Source of the DNA: Pseudomonas fluorescens HK44
Lineage (GTDB): Bacteria; Pseudomonadota; Gammaproteobacteria; Pseudomonadales; Pseudomonadaceae
NCBI RefSeq assembly: GCF_000217955.3
Contig: NZ_AFOY02000029.1
Span: 1-64,000, forward strand
Direction: 5' to 3'
Length of the DNA stretch: 64,000 nt
Positions 8,591-18,469 of the stretch are shown piece by piece. The translations under genes and the position numbers were made by a program. Each line of letters begins with the position of its first letter. Positions within the stretch are counted from its first letter, which is position 1. The notes below the pieces were generated by a model that saw only the letters and a program-made list of their open reading frames with translations, was not told where the DNA came from and ran no database searches.

Positions 8591-9504
8591 ATGAAGATCG
8601 GTTATACGCGGGTGAGCACTCGGGATTAGAACGCCGACCTCCAGGTCGATGCCCTGAAACAGGCCGGGTGCGAACGCATCTATCAAGACATCGCCAGCGG
8701 CGCAAAAAGCGCGCGGCCGGAGTTGGACAAGTTGCTAGCCCATGTTCGAGCGGGCGATGCCGTGGTGATCTGGAAGCTGGATCGCCTCGGTCGCTCGCTC
8801 AAGCACCTGGTTGAGTTGGTCGGCTAGCTGGCTGCACGCAAAGTCGGCTTGCAGAGCCTGAACGACCCCATTGACAGCACCCACGCCCAAGATCGCCTGG
8901 TGTTCAACCTGTTCAGTTCGAGCGCGAGCTGATCCGCGAGCGGACTCAGGCGGGCCTGTCGGCGGCACGGACTCGAGGCCGGATCGGTCGCCGTCCCAAG
9001 GGCCTGCCAGCCAAGGCCGAGGCCACCGCCATGGCGGCGGAGACCCTGTACCGCGAGGGCCGCCTGAGCGTCAGCGCCATCGGCGAGAAGTTGCACATCT
9101 CCAAGAGCACCCTGTACAGCTACCTACGCCACCGTGGCGTCGAGATCGGGACGTACCAGAAGAGCGCCCTGGCGCGAGGTCAAAAGCGCAATATCGCGTC
9201 ACCGGCAGAGTCAACCGTCGAGCGGGTGGCCACCGTCACCCTGCGCCTGGCGGTGGTGAACAACAGCAAGTTCATGCGCGGTCGGAAGCGGGCCACGGAG
9301 AACATCGAGCGCTACTGCCTGGAGCCCTACGGCATGAAGCGGTCGGAGACCGGCCATTACGAGCTGACCATTCCGTATCGGAGCGACGAGGCGCTGGACA
9401 AGACCTTGCATGACCTACTAACCGAGATCAGCCAGGAAGCCGATATGCGCAGCTGCTTTATCGAGGCGGAGGCATGGGAGGAAGGCACCGAACGACGCTG
9501 GTAA
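8591..9504 (+). pseudogene. Long serine resolvase (Tn3 family TnpR type), inactivated
   Basis: The ATG at 8591 begins MKIGYTRVST, with the catalytic serine at position 9. A TAG at 8627-8629, where relatives have a sense codon, interrupts the frame. A second TAG follows at 8825-8827, and a small deletion near 8915 shifts the frame. The remainder (FERELIRERTQAGLSAARTR, a helix-turn-helix KLHISKSTLYSYLRHR, then about 100 more residues to 9504) completes a resolvase of roughly 300 residues. This is the long form with a C-terminal extension found in some Tn3-family elements. All three lesions must be repaired to restore it, so it is a relic. Confidence 0.8.
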
Positions 9505-9913
9505 GGCTTGCGTTGGTTTTTGGTTCCCATTGCGCCCCAACCCCCACTTACGTTGCTCATACTTGCCAGCCTAGCGCCACAAGCCGGTACGGCTCCGAGC
9601 ATCTGTGCTTCACCTCGCAGCAAATACACACATCAAGGGGCTACATTGTTGCAGGAGCTTCACACCCCACCGTTACCAGTGATGCATGTCTTGTTAGGCT
9701 ATCGCTGGTCGCATAGCGAGTCAGCTACCATTCCAAACTCGGAATAGGTGGACAATTACAGGTAAAACTTTGTGTCGCACAGGATGCCTGAAGTAGTCCC
9801 GCATTTTTATCTGACTTCAGTAGCCGCTGATTTTGAAAGCGCTGTATCGAGCAAATAACGATCAGGTCAACCACTTATATCGGCATTTAGCCGGCACAAG
9901 CGCTCCGTAGCGA
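9505..9913. other. Gap between resolvase relic and nahD
   Basis: I see no gene in these 409 bases. Short open frames on the plus strand have no family resemblance. The stretch is the boundary between transposon debris and the 3' end of the nah operon, and no obvious terminal inverted repeat or hairpin with a T-run was found in it. Confidence 0.4.
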
Positions 9914-10513
9914 CTATTCTCCATTTACAGGCGCACCTCCCACTGCGTTCTCGAGCATAAATAGACGGTCGTTTCCCCACCACATTTCATCGCCCAAAAA
10001 CATCGTTGGCACACCGAACACTTTGCGTTCGATCGCGGCATGTGTCTGCTCGTCATACCTCTCTGTTGCGGCATCGCTGCTGATAAAGTCCTCGAAGGCG
10101 CTACGATCCCAGCCTAGTTTTTCAGATACCAGAGCAGGCAAGCTTTCCAAATCTGGAGCTATGCCATCTCCCCAAACCGCATTAAATACTACATTCACAT
10201 AGGCACCAGTCTGTGCCATGGCTCCCGAGTAATAAAGCCCAGTATTCATCCGTCGGCTGTTGTAGTTAGCTGGGAATACCAACGGTATTTCGTAAAGCTC
10301 GGCCCACCGTTGCAAATCTACTTTCAAATAGTCCAGCTTGACTATCAGGTCGCGATTAGATGGACCAACGTTTCCGATGGCTATTTTAACTCGCGCCAAA
10401 TCGATTGCGTAATAACGAATGGAAAAGCCATAGTCTTGCGCAAGCTTTGACAAACGATGGTTGGCCAAGTAAGAGAACGGACTCAAAAAATCGAAATAAA
10501 AATCGACAATCAC
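9914..10513 (-). CDS. nahD: 2-hydroxychromene-2-carboxylate isomerase
   Basis: This is a DsbA-fold, glutathione-dependent kappa-class isomerase that interconverts 2-hydroxychromene-2-carboxylate and trans-o-hydroxybenzylidenepyruvate in the naphthalene upper pathway. It begins MIVDFYFDFLSPFSYLAN, with the catalytic Ser in the SPFS segment, and keeps GVPTMFLGDEMWWGNDRLFM near the end. The best start is the GTG at 10513-10511, with GGAG about nine bases upstream. It is the last gene of the operon, 253 bases after nahE and separated from it by a strong hairpin. The C-terminal residues after LFMLE (NAVGGAPVNGE) are shorter than the form I recall from NAH7. Confidence 0.9.
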   Translation of the reverse strand: MIVDFYFDFLSPFSYLANHRLSKLAQDYGFSIRYYAIDLARVKIAIGNVGPSNRDLIVKLDYLKVDLQRWAELYEIPLVFPANYNSRRMNTGLYYSGAMAQTGAYVNVVFNAVWGDGIAPDLESLPALVSEKLGWDRSAFEDFISSDAATERYDEQTHAAIERKVFGVPTMFLGDEMWWGNDRLFMLENAVGGAPVNGE

Positions 10514-10645
10514 AATCAAACACTCCAAGAACAGAAGTCGGCACAATAGCAAAATCGTTCATCACGAATGGCACGCCCCCGTCGTTATGGTGCACTGCCT
10601 TTATCCCGTATTCCTGATATCAGCTTTCGCCCAAATTTTTGAAAC

Positions 10646-10676
10646 TGCCAGATCAGCAAACTTTGCTGATCTGGCA
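10646..10676. terminator. Perfect 15-bp inverted repeat between nahE and nahD
   Basis: The arms TGCCAGATCAGCAAA (10646-10660) and TTTGCTGATCTGGCA (10662-10676) are exact complements around one base. On the nah transcript this hairpin follows the nahE stop by about 90 bases and is followed by GTTTCAAAAATTTGG, not a clean U-run. It could act as a partial terminator or as an RNA-stability element that lowers nahD expression. Hairpin seen; function inferred. Confidence 0.5.
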
Positions 10677-10766
10677 ATGCCTGGCGCAAGAAATGTGCTT
10701 TAGCTCACTTAATTCCTGCACCCTCAGCGTCTGCGCCACCCTGTCACTCAGGTCTGCGGAGGTGAA

Positions 10767-11771
10767 CTACTTCAATTCATTACTGTATTTAGCGTGCAGC
10801 GCGGCCCAAGCCTTGCCTGATTTCTGTGCACCAGCGAGGTAGTCTTCTGGAACAAGGTTGTAGGGCGGACGGCAGGGCCCAGCCTTGAGCCAACCAGCCG
10901 CATCCATCCGTGCCTTTTCAAGCCCGATATTATACTTCGAGAACTCCGAAAAGTCGCCACGCGGAAACAATGTCGAGTCGGCTGCACGCATATCATCGGA
11001 GATGGCTTTGGCCTTGGCCCAGTCACCGGTGCTCTTGGCCCGCACCACTTCGTCACGCAACATGATGGCGGTAGCCGGGCCGCACATGGCCCCGCTTGAC
11101 CAGAACGCGGTTATGCGCTCGGGATTGATGCGTGCGGCCGCGTAATAGTCATCTTCGTGGGGAAGGAAGCGGATGTTGGGTGCCAGTCTCAGGTCCAAGT
11201 CAAGCATTCCGATGCCTAGATACTTCGCAGTCACTACCTGCGGAATTTTGGACATCTCTGCCCAGAATGGGCGAGGGAAGTCGAACTTGAATGCTTCGGG
11301 GTTGGCGTAAATCGCAATGGCAGCCTCTGGTACCGCATCTGCAACATCACGATAGAACTGAACCGCTGTAGGCAGGTCCATCTTCACCCACATCGGCACC
11401 CCGAGCATAGTGCCGTTGGCGCCAATATCGATAAGCTCTCGGGTCTGGCGGATGACTTCTCGGGTATTTAAGGCTGTCGTGCCACAGAAATAAGGCACGC
11501 GACCACGAATGGTCTCGACAATCGTCGAGACATAATCACGTTTTTCATCCCAGGTCAACGTGGCGCACTCACCAAAAGTACCCATACTTAGAATACCGTT
11601 GACACCAGCTGCAATCAGCTCTTCAACTATGCGGGCAGTCTCTTCTAAGTCCACGGTGGCAGTGCTGCGCCAATCAGAAGCATCAGGCGTCGAGGGTGTG
11701 GGCATTATAGTCCAGGCGCCGTTGATATCTTCGGCGGTAAGACGCGACGTTTTCATAATTTTATTCGACAT
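10767..11771 (-). CDS. nahE: trans-o-hydroxybenzylidenepyruvate hydratase-aldolase
   Basis: The product is 334 residues in the dihydrodipicolinate synthase/N-acetylneuraminate lyase superfamily. It cleaves trans-o-hydroxybenzylidenepyruvate to salicylaldehyde and pyruvate. The Schiff-base lysine is Lys183 (VVTAKYLG), and the GTFGEC pyruvate-binding loop is at residues 64-69. Sequence and length match NahE of the classical naphthalene plasmids. It lies between nahQ and nahD in the conserved order of the nah upper operon. Confidence 0.96.
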
Positions 11772-11819
11772 GGAAACACCCTTTGCGGTTAGATAGATAA
11801 AGAACTTTAAACAGAATCA

Positions 11820-12467
11820 TCAGAATTGGCGTCCGATCGCGATCGAAGTTAGTAATGGGTCAAGAGTTACCCGTGCTTTAGCCTCCTGTGGCCCCAAGTA
11901 CCCTGATGCGTCGGTTTTCAGGTATAACTTCCGGATATCAATGCTAACGAACCAACCACGGTTAACGTCAATATCGGCACCAACATGTAGCGCGGGGGAC
12001 CAAGCGTGGTCGGCATCGAACGATTTTAGATTAGCGTCCCGACTTTCCAAAATCCGCGTGTAATTGACTCCCGCACCTATGTGAGGGCGAACGGGACCCA
12101 AAGCGGGGAGGTTATAGTTCAACGTTAATACTGTTGGAGCGTAAGTTATTTTCCCCAGCTGGATACCAGGAAGTGTGCCTGCGCCCGTCACTTTAGTTGT
12201 AGGCGGAATACCGACAATCGCACGTACATTCCACTGGTCGTTGATGGCGTAGCCGAAGTCGAATGTAAGCGCGTTGTTATCGCTCGCATCAGCGCTTCCT
12301 CCTGGCACCCGCTGACCATTTAAGTATACTTTTGCGCTAGCATCGAAAGCTATATTAGTCATACCAATACGGTACGTCCAAGGCGACTCTTCGGCCCATG
12401 TGGGGCTTGCCAAACAGAATAGAGGATACACAAGACAAATCGTTCTTTTTATCATTATTATTTTCAT
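11820..12467 (-). CDS. nahQ: OmpW family outer-membrane protein NahQ
   Basis: The 215-residue protein has a signal peptide cleaved after SPTWA (about residue 25) and an OmpW-type eight-stranded beta-barrel (for example YRIGMTNIAFDASAKVYLNG) ending in GRQF with a C-terminal aromatic residue. OmpW proteins offer lateral diffusion paths for hydrophobic compounds, so import of naphthalene is a sensible role, but it has not been shown here. It occupies the nahQ position between nahC and nahE. A 243-base spacer separates it from nahC; I see no gene in that spacer. Confidence 0.85.
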   Translation of the reverse strand: MKIIMIKRTICLVYPLFCLASPTWAEESPWTYRIGMTNIAFDASAKVYLNGQRVPGGSADASDNNALTFDFGYAINDQWNVRAIVGIPPTTKVTGAGTLPGIQLGKITYAPTVLTLNYNLPALGPVRPHIGAGVNYTRILESRDANLKSFDADHAWSPALHVGADIDVNRGWFVSIDIRKLYLKTDASGYLGPQEAKARVTLDPLLTSIAIGRQF

Positions 12468-12710
12468 CCTATTTATTATTCTTGTTTTGAATAGATAGTA
12501 GATAGCCTCATGGAACAGATGTGTCCACTAGTTGACTAAGCGCTTGATTCACCTATCTACCTATATACTATGAAACAAATGTCATGGATCGGTATGCGCA
12601 TGGCCCGAACCACTTCCCCTTCGCTTTAACGTCCTTTGATCTCATCGCCCTGCAAGGTTGGTTGCGTATGAAGATGCTGGACTAGAGCCTCGCCCAACGA
12701 GCGCGCATCT

Positions 12711-13619
12711 TTAGCTCAGTTTTACATCCAGGCCATATCCAGTGGCCTCCACGCCATGGCCGAAGATGTCGCCGACGTAATACTCCGCTTCATCTATGGC
12801 CGTGGCACCTCGCCAGCCGGGCTCAATGAGCCAGCCCGAAGGCGTTGCACCATAGAACGTCAACGCCTTGTCGTTGGCGTGAATGCCAAGCTGCAAGGCA
12901 ATGTCAATTTCGTTCTTTACAAACTGTTGGTGCGTGTATCCCAAGTCTTCCATATGGGTGTACTCAAGCATCAAGTGATTGAGTCGTTTGGCAGCGGGCA
13001 TGGCACCAAAAGCAATGGAGTGATCACGGGCGTTGCAATGCATGAACGACAGTTCGGCAGTCATGCCGTTGGGCAACGGAATCCGGTATTCGACGTCCCC
13101 ACGGAAGCCCAGCAGGCTATAAAACTTATGAGCTTCTGCGACGTCGGTTTGGCGAACGATGCAATGGCCCAAGCCTTGGTCACCGGTCACAAACTTTCCG
13201 TGCAGGGGGCGACCGGGATGGAACGGGTTGCTCATGTCGATCCGGGGGCCCCAGAATATCTCGGTCGGGTTGCCGCCCGGATCTTCTGTCTTCATCAGAC
13301 CCAACACCATACGCTCCTGAGCCTCAACTTTGTCGCAGATGCGGATCTTGTAACCGGCATCAATAAGCTTTTGACCCAGAGCTTCGAACTCCGGCTTGCC
13401 GGCTACACGCCAGCCTAGGTACTCCAAGTCGTCCTGTCCGTTGTGATGGACTACGATCCGATGATGCCAGTAATCCATCCGCAGATAGAAACGGTCCTTC
13501 TCACCCTCATCAAGAACTTGCAGACCTAGCATATCCGTGGCAAATGATTTCCACGCATCAGGGTCCTTGACCGAGATACCCATGTATCCGAGCTCGATAA
13601 CTGCAGCTTGCTTACTCAT
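12711..13619 (-). CDS. nahC: 1,2-dihydroxynaphthalene dioxygenase
   Basis: This is a 302-residue type I extradiol dioxygenase with two vicinal-oxygen-chelate domains. The Fe(II) ligands are His152 (GLGHCIVR), His215 (LNHLMLEY) and Glu266 (WLIEPGW). It opens the ring of 1,2-dihydroxynaphthalene to give 2-hydroxychromene-2-carboxylate. The neighbours (nahF before, nahQ after) match the nah operon, and all metal ligands are intact, so an active enzyme is expected. Confidence 0.96.
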
Positions 13620-13646
13620 AGTTTGATTCCTGGGAGTTAGTGCTTA

Positions 13647-15098
13647 TCAGAAGGGATATTGCTGCTCGAAAGGTTCGATGGTCAGCCACTTGATCTCTGT
13701 GAACTCGTCGATTACAGCACGGCCGTCGAAGCGCCCGTAGCCGGTGTTCTTGGTGCCTCCGTAAGGAGCCTGCGCCTCGTTCTGGACGGTCGAACCGTTG
13801 ATGTGTACAGAACCATATTCGATGGACATACCCACGCGTAGAGCGCGGTTGATGTCGCGGCCAAATACGCCCGACGACAGGCCATAGACGCTGTCGTTGG
13901 CAATGCGGACGGCCTCTGCTTCGCCTTTACAACGGATTACCACGGTGATGGGACCAAAGGTCTCCTCATCGTAAATCCGCATGTCAGATTTGACGTGATC
14001 CAGGATCGTGGCCGGCATGAGCGCACCTTGGGCCAAGCCGCCGCAAACAACTTTTGCCCCTTTGTCGATCGCGTCTTTGAACAAACCATTGATCCGCTCA
14101 CCCGAATTTGGCGAGACCATCGGGCCGATGATGCAGTCGCCAGTTACGCACGGGTCGCCTGCGCTCAAGCGCTTAGTTTTTTCGACAAATTTTGCGACAA
14201 ATTCGTCGGCTATCTTCTCATCAACGATCAAGCGCTCAGTGGACATGCAGATCTGACCTTGGAACAGGAAGCTACCGAACACCGCTGCCTTGACCGCCGC
14301 ATCGATGTCTGCATCATCCAGAACAATAAGCGGGGACTTGCCGCCGAGCTCCAGCAGGCAGCGCTTGAGGTGTTGCGCGGCTTTCTGCGCGATAATGCTG
14401 CCCACGCGGGTGGAACCCGTGAAGTTGATGCGGCGGATCTCCTTGGCAGAGATCAGTGCGTCAGCGATCTCGGGCGAACGGTCAGGCGAAGAGTTGAGGT
14501 AATTGAGCACGCCAGCGGGCAGCCCGGCTTCCTGCACGCACTGGGTGATCAGGGCATGCGTCGCGGGACTAAATTCAGAGCCTTTGAACACCACAGTGTT
14601 GCCACAGACCAGCGGATAAGCGATGGCTCGTGCCGCAAGCACTGCGGTGCCGTTCCATGGAACGATGCTTAGGATCGGGCCGACCGGCTGACGTAGTGTC
14701 ATTGAGAGCGTTTCGGCTTTGTCCGTTGGGATGGTTTCACCCTGAATTTGGGTAGCCAGCGAGGCAGCCTCTCGGAACACATTGGCAGACGCATGGACGT
14801 TGAATCCGGCCCAAAGGGCGGAAGCTCCCACCTCCATGGCCATCACTTCGATGAACTTGGGTGTTTTACTTTCCATGACATCGGCGACCTTTAGGAGAAG
14901 GCGGCGACGCTCTGAAGGTCCAACGGCCTTCCAGGTCTTGAACGCCTCCTCGGCCGCTTGCGCCGCCTTTATCGCGTCCGTCACTGTGGCGTTTGCGCTC
15001 TCAGTCACCACATCGCTGCTGACGGGGTGTATGCGCTCGAAGGTCTGCTGGTCACTAGAATCGATCCAGGCGTTATTGATAAACAGTTTTGTCTTCAT
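13647..15098 (-). CDS. nahF: Salicylaldehyde dehydrogenase
   Basis: The product is a 483-residue NAD-dependent aldehyde dehydrogenase. The catalytic residues are in place: Cys284 (GQICMSTER), Glu250 (LLELGGKSP) and Asn149 (IVPWNG), with the FTGSTRVG dinucleotide loop at about 226-233. It oxidises salicylaldehyde to salicylate, the last upper-pathway step. It sits between nahB and nahC as in NAH7-type operons. Confidence 0.96.
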   Translation of the reverse strand: MKTKLFINNAWIDSSDQQTFERIHPVSSDVVTESANATVTDAIKAAQAAEEAFKTWKAVGPSERRRLLLKVADVMESKTPKFIEVMAMEVGASALWAGFNVHASANVFREAASLATQIQGETIPTDKAETLSMTLRQPVGPILSIVPWNGTAVLAARAIAYPLVCGNTVVFKGSEFSPATHALITQCVQEAGLPAGVLNYLNSSPDRSPEIADALISAKEIRRINFTGSTRVGSIIAQKAAQHLKRCLLELGGKSPLIVLDDADIDAAVKAAVFGSFLFQGQICMSTERLIVDEKIADEFVAKFVEKTKRLSAGDPCVTGDCIIGPMVSPNSGERINGLFKDAIDKGAKVVCGGLAQGALMPATILDHVKSDMRIYDEETFGPITVVIRCKGEAEAVRIANDSVYGLSSGVFGRDINRALRVGMSIEYGSVHINGSTVQNEAQAPYGGTKNTGYGRFDGRAVIDEFTEIKWLTIEPFEQQYPF

Positions 15099-15144
15099 GG
15101 GGCGTCACCTGAAATGTGTCTATAACTTCTGATCGGCTACAAGC

Positions 15145-15924
15145 TCACTTGCGACCGAGCGCCATACCGCCATCAATGCTAATCACGGTGCCGGTGATGA
15201 ATTTTCCTTGCTTTCGCGAAGCCAGCAACAAATAGGGTGCCACCACGTCTTCGGGCTTGGCTGCAAACCCAAGAGGCGTGAGACCTTTGATCATATCGTC
15301 GATGCCGGGCATGTCTTTCATGTGCATTTTGTCGAAACCGGCGCTCGCGGGACCGCACAGAGACGTCACGGTGCCCCCCGGCGAAACAGCGTTCACGCGA
15401 ACTTCGGGGGCCAATTCGTAGGCCAAAGCCTTAACCATACCGAGCACCGCATGCTTGCTGGCGATGTAGCAAGAACCACCACCACCGACCGCATGGGACG
15501 ACACCGAAGCGGTCATCACCACTGATCCGTTAGTCTTTTTCAGTTCCGGCAGGGCGGCACTGATGCCACTGAAATAGCTCTTGACATTAATGTCGAATAT
15601 TTCGTCAAAACTGCTCGATATTTTCTCCCAAGGCTCTTCGATGCTCAGCATGTAATCCCAGATACCGGCATTTGCAATAAAACAATCAAGATGACCGAAT
15701 CTATCGATTGTTTGCTTTATCAGCTTCTCATTTGTTGCGTGGTCCCGGACATCGCCCACTACAATCTCGAGTGCGTCCTTGAACTCTTTGCAAAGAAGCG
15801 CCTCTTGCTCCTCGTTTCGTACGAGAGCGGATACGTAATAACCGGCCGACTTAAAGGACCGAACCAGTTCGAGACCGATTCCTGAGCCTGCACCGGTTAT
15901 CGAAACGACTTGTTGATTGCCCAT
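15145..15924 (-). CDS. nahB: cis-1,2-dihydro-1,2-dihydroxynaphthalene dehydrogenase
   Basis: This is a short-chain dehydrogenase/reductase of 259 residues. It has the TGAGSGIG cofactor loop near the N-terminus, NAG (ANAGIWD) and the catalytic Tyr and Lys in SCYIASKH. It rearomatises the cis-dihydrodiol made by the dioxygenase to 1,2-dihydroxynaphthalene, producing NADH. I chose the ATG at 15924 because homologues start MGNQQVVSITG; the 16 extra upstream codons of the longer frame look like spacer. Confidence 0.95.
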   Translation of the reverse strand: MGNQQVVSITGAGSGIGLELVRSFKSAGYYVSALVRNEEQEALLCKEFKDALEIVVGDVRDHATNEKLIKQTIDRFGHLDCFIANAGIWDYMLSIEEPWEKISSSFDEIFDINVKSYFSGISAALPELKKTNGSVVMTASVSSHAVGGGGSCYIASKHAVLGMVKALAYELAPEVRVNAVSPGGTVTSLCGPASAGFDKMHMKDMPGIDDMIKGLTPLGFAAKPEDVVAPYLLLASRKQGKFITGTVISIDGGMALGRK

Positions 15925-15992
15925 ACACGTACATTCCCTTTGATTAATGGTGACCGCGGTTGCAGTGACCATTTGTAAAAATGGTCACTGAA

Positions 15993-16577
15993 TCACAGAA
16001 AGACCATCAGATTGTGCGTCTGAAGTATGCGCTCTGGGTAATCGACGAATCGCTGGACCAATTTTCGTACTCCACCTTCGCCACGTTTCCATTTATCTTC
16101 CCGGGCGGCGTAGAAGACATCGACCTGATTGCCACGTCGTGCCCGGTGCAGAATGACGTTGGAGCGGATGTGAAGTAGCTCTTTGTCATTTACGTCCATT
16201 GCGGCCTGGACGTTGGTGATAAAGCGAGTAAAGCGCAGCTTCGGGCTGTTGCCCCAGTTTTGCGGATCCAGTTGATGCTCAACTCGAACTTTCAGTTGCT
16301 GAAAATTTTCGTTGTAAACGTTCATGGCTTCATTGAGCTTATAACGACGCTCTGAAGCTGCGCGCAGTTCGCGTGAAATGACCTGATATTGCACCTCTGA
16401 CCCCACGCAGTGCTCTAACCAAGCACGGTAAGCCTGAATGTCCAACAAATGCGCTTCCTGGGTCAGCAGCGTAGTGGCTTCTTGTTGCAAAGCAGAGTCG
16501 TGGCAATTGAAGAAACGAAGAATCTCTTCGGCGTCGTGGGCGGAAACCAGCTTGTCTTCTTGAATATTGATCATCAT
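15993..16577 (-). CDS. nahAd: Naphthalene dioxygenase small (beta) subunit
   Basis: The product is 194 residues, the normal length for the beta subunit of Rieske ring-hydroxylating oxygenases (SnoaL-like cone fold). Recognisable segments are HDAEEILRFFNCHDSALQQE and the C-terminal YPERILQTHNLMVFL. It forms the alpha3beta3 hexamer with NahAc and has a structural role. It starts 14 bases after the nahAc stop, so the two are made together. Confidence 0.96.
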   Translation of the reverse strand: MMINIQEDKLVSAHDAEEILRFFNCHDSALQQEATTLLTQEAHLLDIQAYRAWLEHCVGSEVQYQVISRELRAASERRYKLNEAMNVYNENFQQLKVRVEHQLDPQNWGNSPKLRFTRFITNVQAAMDVNDKELLHIRSNVILHRARRGNQVDVFYAAREDKWKRGEGGVRKLVQRFVDYPERILQTHNLMVFL

Positions 16578-16591
16578 GGTCGACTCGTCTG

Positions 16592-17941
16592 TTAGCGATC
16601 AGTAGTCTTCGTAAGTTCAGTATGCCAAGTACTAGAGGCATGCTCGAACTCAGCCCAGTTGGAGCTGCTGACGTGTGCCTGGTAAGCCCGGTAGAAACCA
16701 CGATAACTGGTCTCGCCGATCGCCGATTTGCCGACGACGCCTGGATAGACCGCGTCGCCGTATACGTCCTCACCGAAACCAAGGTTTGAAAGCAGATCAC
16801 TATCTCTTGATTGATATTTCTTGCCGTTTTGCGAAGCTGTTTCCATATTGTCATTGTCGTCGCTTTCCCAGAAGCCAGCAGGCCCGAACGTTCGCTGAAC
16901 AGAGTCGGCCAAGCGGCGCTTGAGATCCTCAGGCATGTCTTTTTCGACAATGGCGTAGGTCCAGACCTCGGTGGTGTTTGCGTCGATCGGGTTCCATACT
17001 TTGAAAACACCCGAGCAGGTCAGCATGCTGTTGTTCGGGAAAACGGTGCAGTTGAGGTGGCTGCGATAAATCCGAGCGCGAACATCGCCAATTTCTTTGT
17101 TCAGCCTTTCCTGCTTTGCGCCTCCGAATGCCATCAATTCCGGAACCAAGTCTGCGCTATGCACACCTGAATATCCGTCCCACAACACACCCATGCCGCT
17201 GCCGTATTTGGAGGTCATTTGCAAGCCTGCGCCTTCAGGTGGTAGCGCCGCATTGCCAGCGAGCGACGAGAAGATAGACTCCCCCGAGCGAAGCGAAGAC
17301 GCGTGCGTCCAACCCACGTGGTATGCATCTCCCACAAAGTTTTCCGCGGGTGCCTTCCAGTTGGCCTTGATCACAACCTTGCCTGGAGGACCGACCAGTT
17401 CTAAACCGCCGGAATGCTTGAACATAGGTTCCAGGTACCAAGCAGCGTCACCCAGATAGTCCATAAGAGGAGGGGCCTCCTGGTCGAAGCAACCGTAGAT
17501 GAAGCCATGGAAGCTCTCCACGCGAGCGACTTCTTTCAACCCCAGACATTTTTTATTGAGCGACTCGCCGTACAGATCTTTTTCAAATGGAACGCTCTGC
17601 AGTTCACCGTTGGAGCCGAAGCCCCAGCCGTGATAGCTGCAAACAAAACCTTTGGCATTGCCGGCTTCCACGCTCACCAGCGTCTTGCCACGATGCCGGC
17701 AAACGTTCAGAAAAGCACGAATCGAACCGTCGTTCTGCCGGGAGACGATGACCTCGTCAATCCCCATTTTTGCGGTAACATAGTCGCCGGGGGCAGGAAT
17801 CAGGCTATCATGAGTGAGAAAAAGCCAGTTCCGCGCAAAAATGGTTTTCAGTTCATGTTGGAAAAGTTCTTCATCGCCATGAATCAGGTGCTTTTGGCTC
17901 AGACCAGATTCACTTACCAAGATTTTATTATTGTAATTCAT
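16592..17941 (-). CDS. nahAc: Naphthalene 1,2-dioxygenase large (alpha) subunit
   Basis: The product is 449 residues with an intact Rieske [2Fe-2S] site (Cys81, His83, Cys101, His104) and mononuclear iron site (His208, His213, Asp362). The bridging Asp205 is in NFVGDAYHVGWTH. Phe352, which in the studied enzyme controls regio- and stereoselectivity, is kept (QRTFGPAG). The enzyme adds O2 across the 1,2 bond of naphthalene to give the cis-dihydrodiol. Length and residue numbering match the naphthalene dioxygenase of NAH7-type plasmids exactly. Confidence 0.97.
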   Translation of the reverse strand: MNYNNKILVSESGLSQKHLIHGDEELFQHELKTIFARNWLFLTHDSLIPAPGDYVTAKMGIDEVIVSRQNDGSIRAFLNVCRHRGKTLVSVEAGNAKGFVCSYHGWGFGSNGELQSVPFEKDLYGESLNKKCLGLKEVARVESFHGFIYGCFDQEAPPLMDYLGDAAWYLEPMFKHSGGLELVGPPGKVVIKANWKAPAENFVGDAYHVGWTHASSLRSGESIFSSLAGNAALPPEGAGLQMTSKYGSGMGVLWDGYSGVHSADLVPELMAFGGAKQERLNKEIGDVRARIYRSHLNCTVFPNNSMLTCSGVFKVWNPIDANTTEVWTYAIVEKDMPEDLKRRLADSVQRTFGPAGFWESDDNDNMETASQNGKKYQSRDSDLLSNLGFGEDVYGDAVYPGVVGKSAIGETSYRGFYRAYQAHVSSSNWAEFEHASSTWHTELTKTTDR

Positions 17942-18011
17942 GTTTTCACCTAAAAAAGATGGAATGGGGGTGATTACGCTCTAGGGCCCGGGGTGCCTCC
18001 TGTTAAAATTC

Positions 18012-18326
18012 TTAGCTCAAATCAATCATTACGCGCAGGTTCTCAATCTTGACTGGATATGTTTTGATGTTCTGTGTCACGGGTGCGCACAGGGCTTTGC
18101 CTGTGCAAACGTCAAACCGACCTTGATGCAAGGGGCATTCGATTTCTCTACCCTCGAGATAACCATCACTCATGCGGGCGGAACCATGCGTGCACAGGTT
18201 GTCGGTAGCGTAGATTTCGCCTTCAACTTCATACAGCGCCAGCTCCTTGCCCTCGACAGTCACGCCGAGGACGTCACCTTCAAGGATGTCAGAAAGAGCG
18301 ACTGCTTCAATCCACTTTACTGTCAT
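18012..18326 (-). CDS. nahAb: Naphthalene dioxygenase Rieske ferredoxin
   Basis: The product is 104 residues with Rieske ligands Cys45, His47, Cys64 and His67 (CTHG and CPLHQGRFD). It carries electrons from the reductase NahAa to the oxygenase NahAc. It lies 70 bases upstream of nahAc and 143 bases after nahAa; I see no extra gene in either gap. Confidence 0.96.
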   Translation of the reverse strand: MTVKWIEAVALSDILEGDVLGVTVEGKELALYEVEGEIYATDNLCTHGSARMSDGYLEGREIECPLHQGRFDVCTGKALCAPVTQNIKTYPVKIENLRVMIDLS

Positions 18327-18469
18327 AAAGCAATCCTCAGATGGGGTAAATGAGGAATTTAGGGAGCATTTCGCTGCCGCAAATACAGACGCTGCCCTTA
18401 TTGTTTACGTTCATTTGAATGTCTTCCTGATGAATTCTCGATGGACAGAGGTGCATGGCCGGGAACTAT

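Noticed and set aside
13995..14672. Plus-strand frame of 225 codons opposite nahF
   Set aside because: Shadow of the salicylaldehyde dehydrogenase gene, whose catalytic residues are all intact on the other strand.
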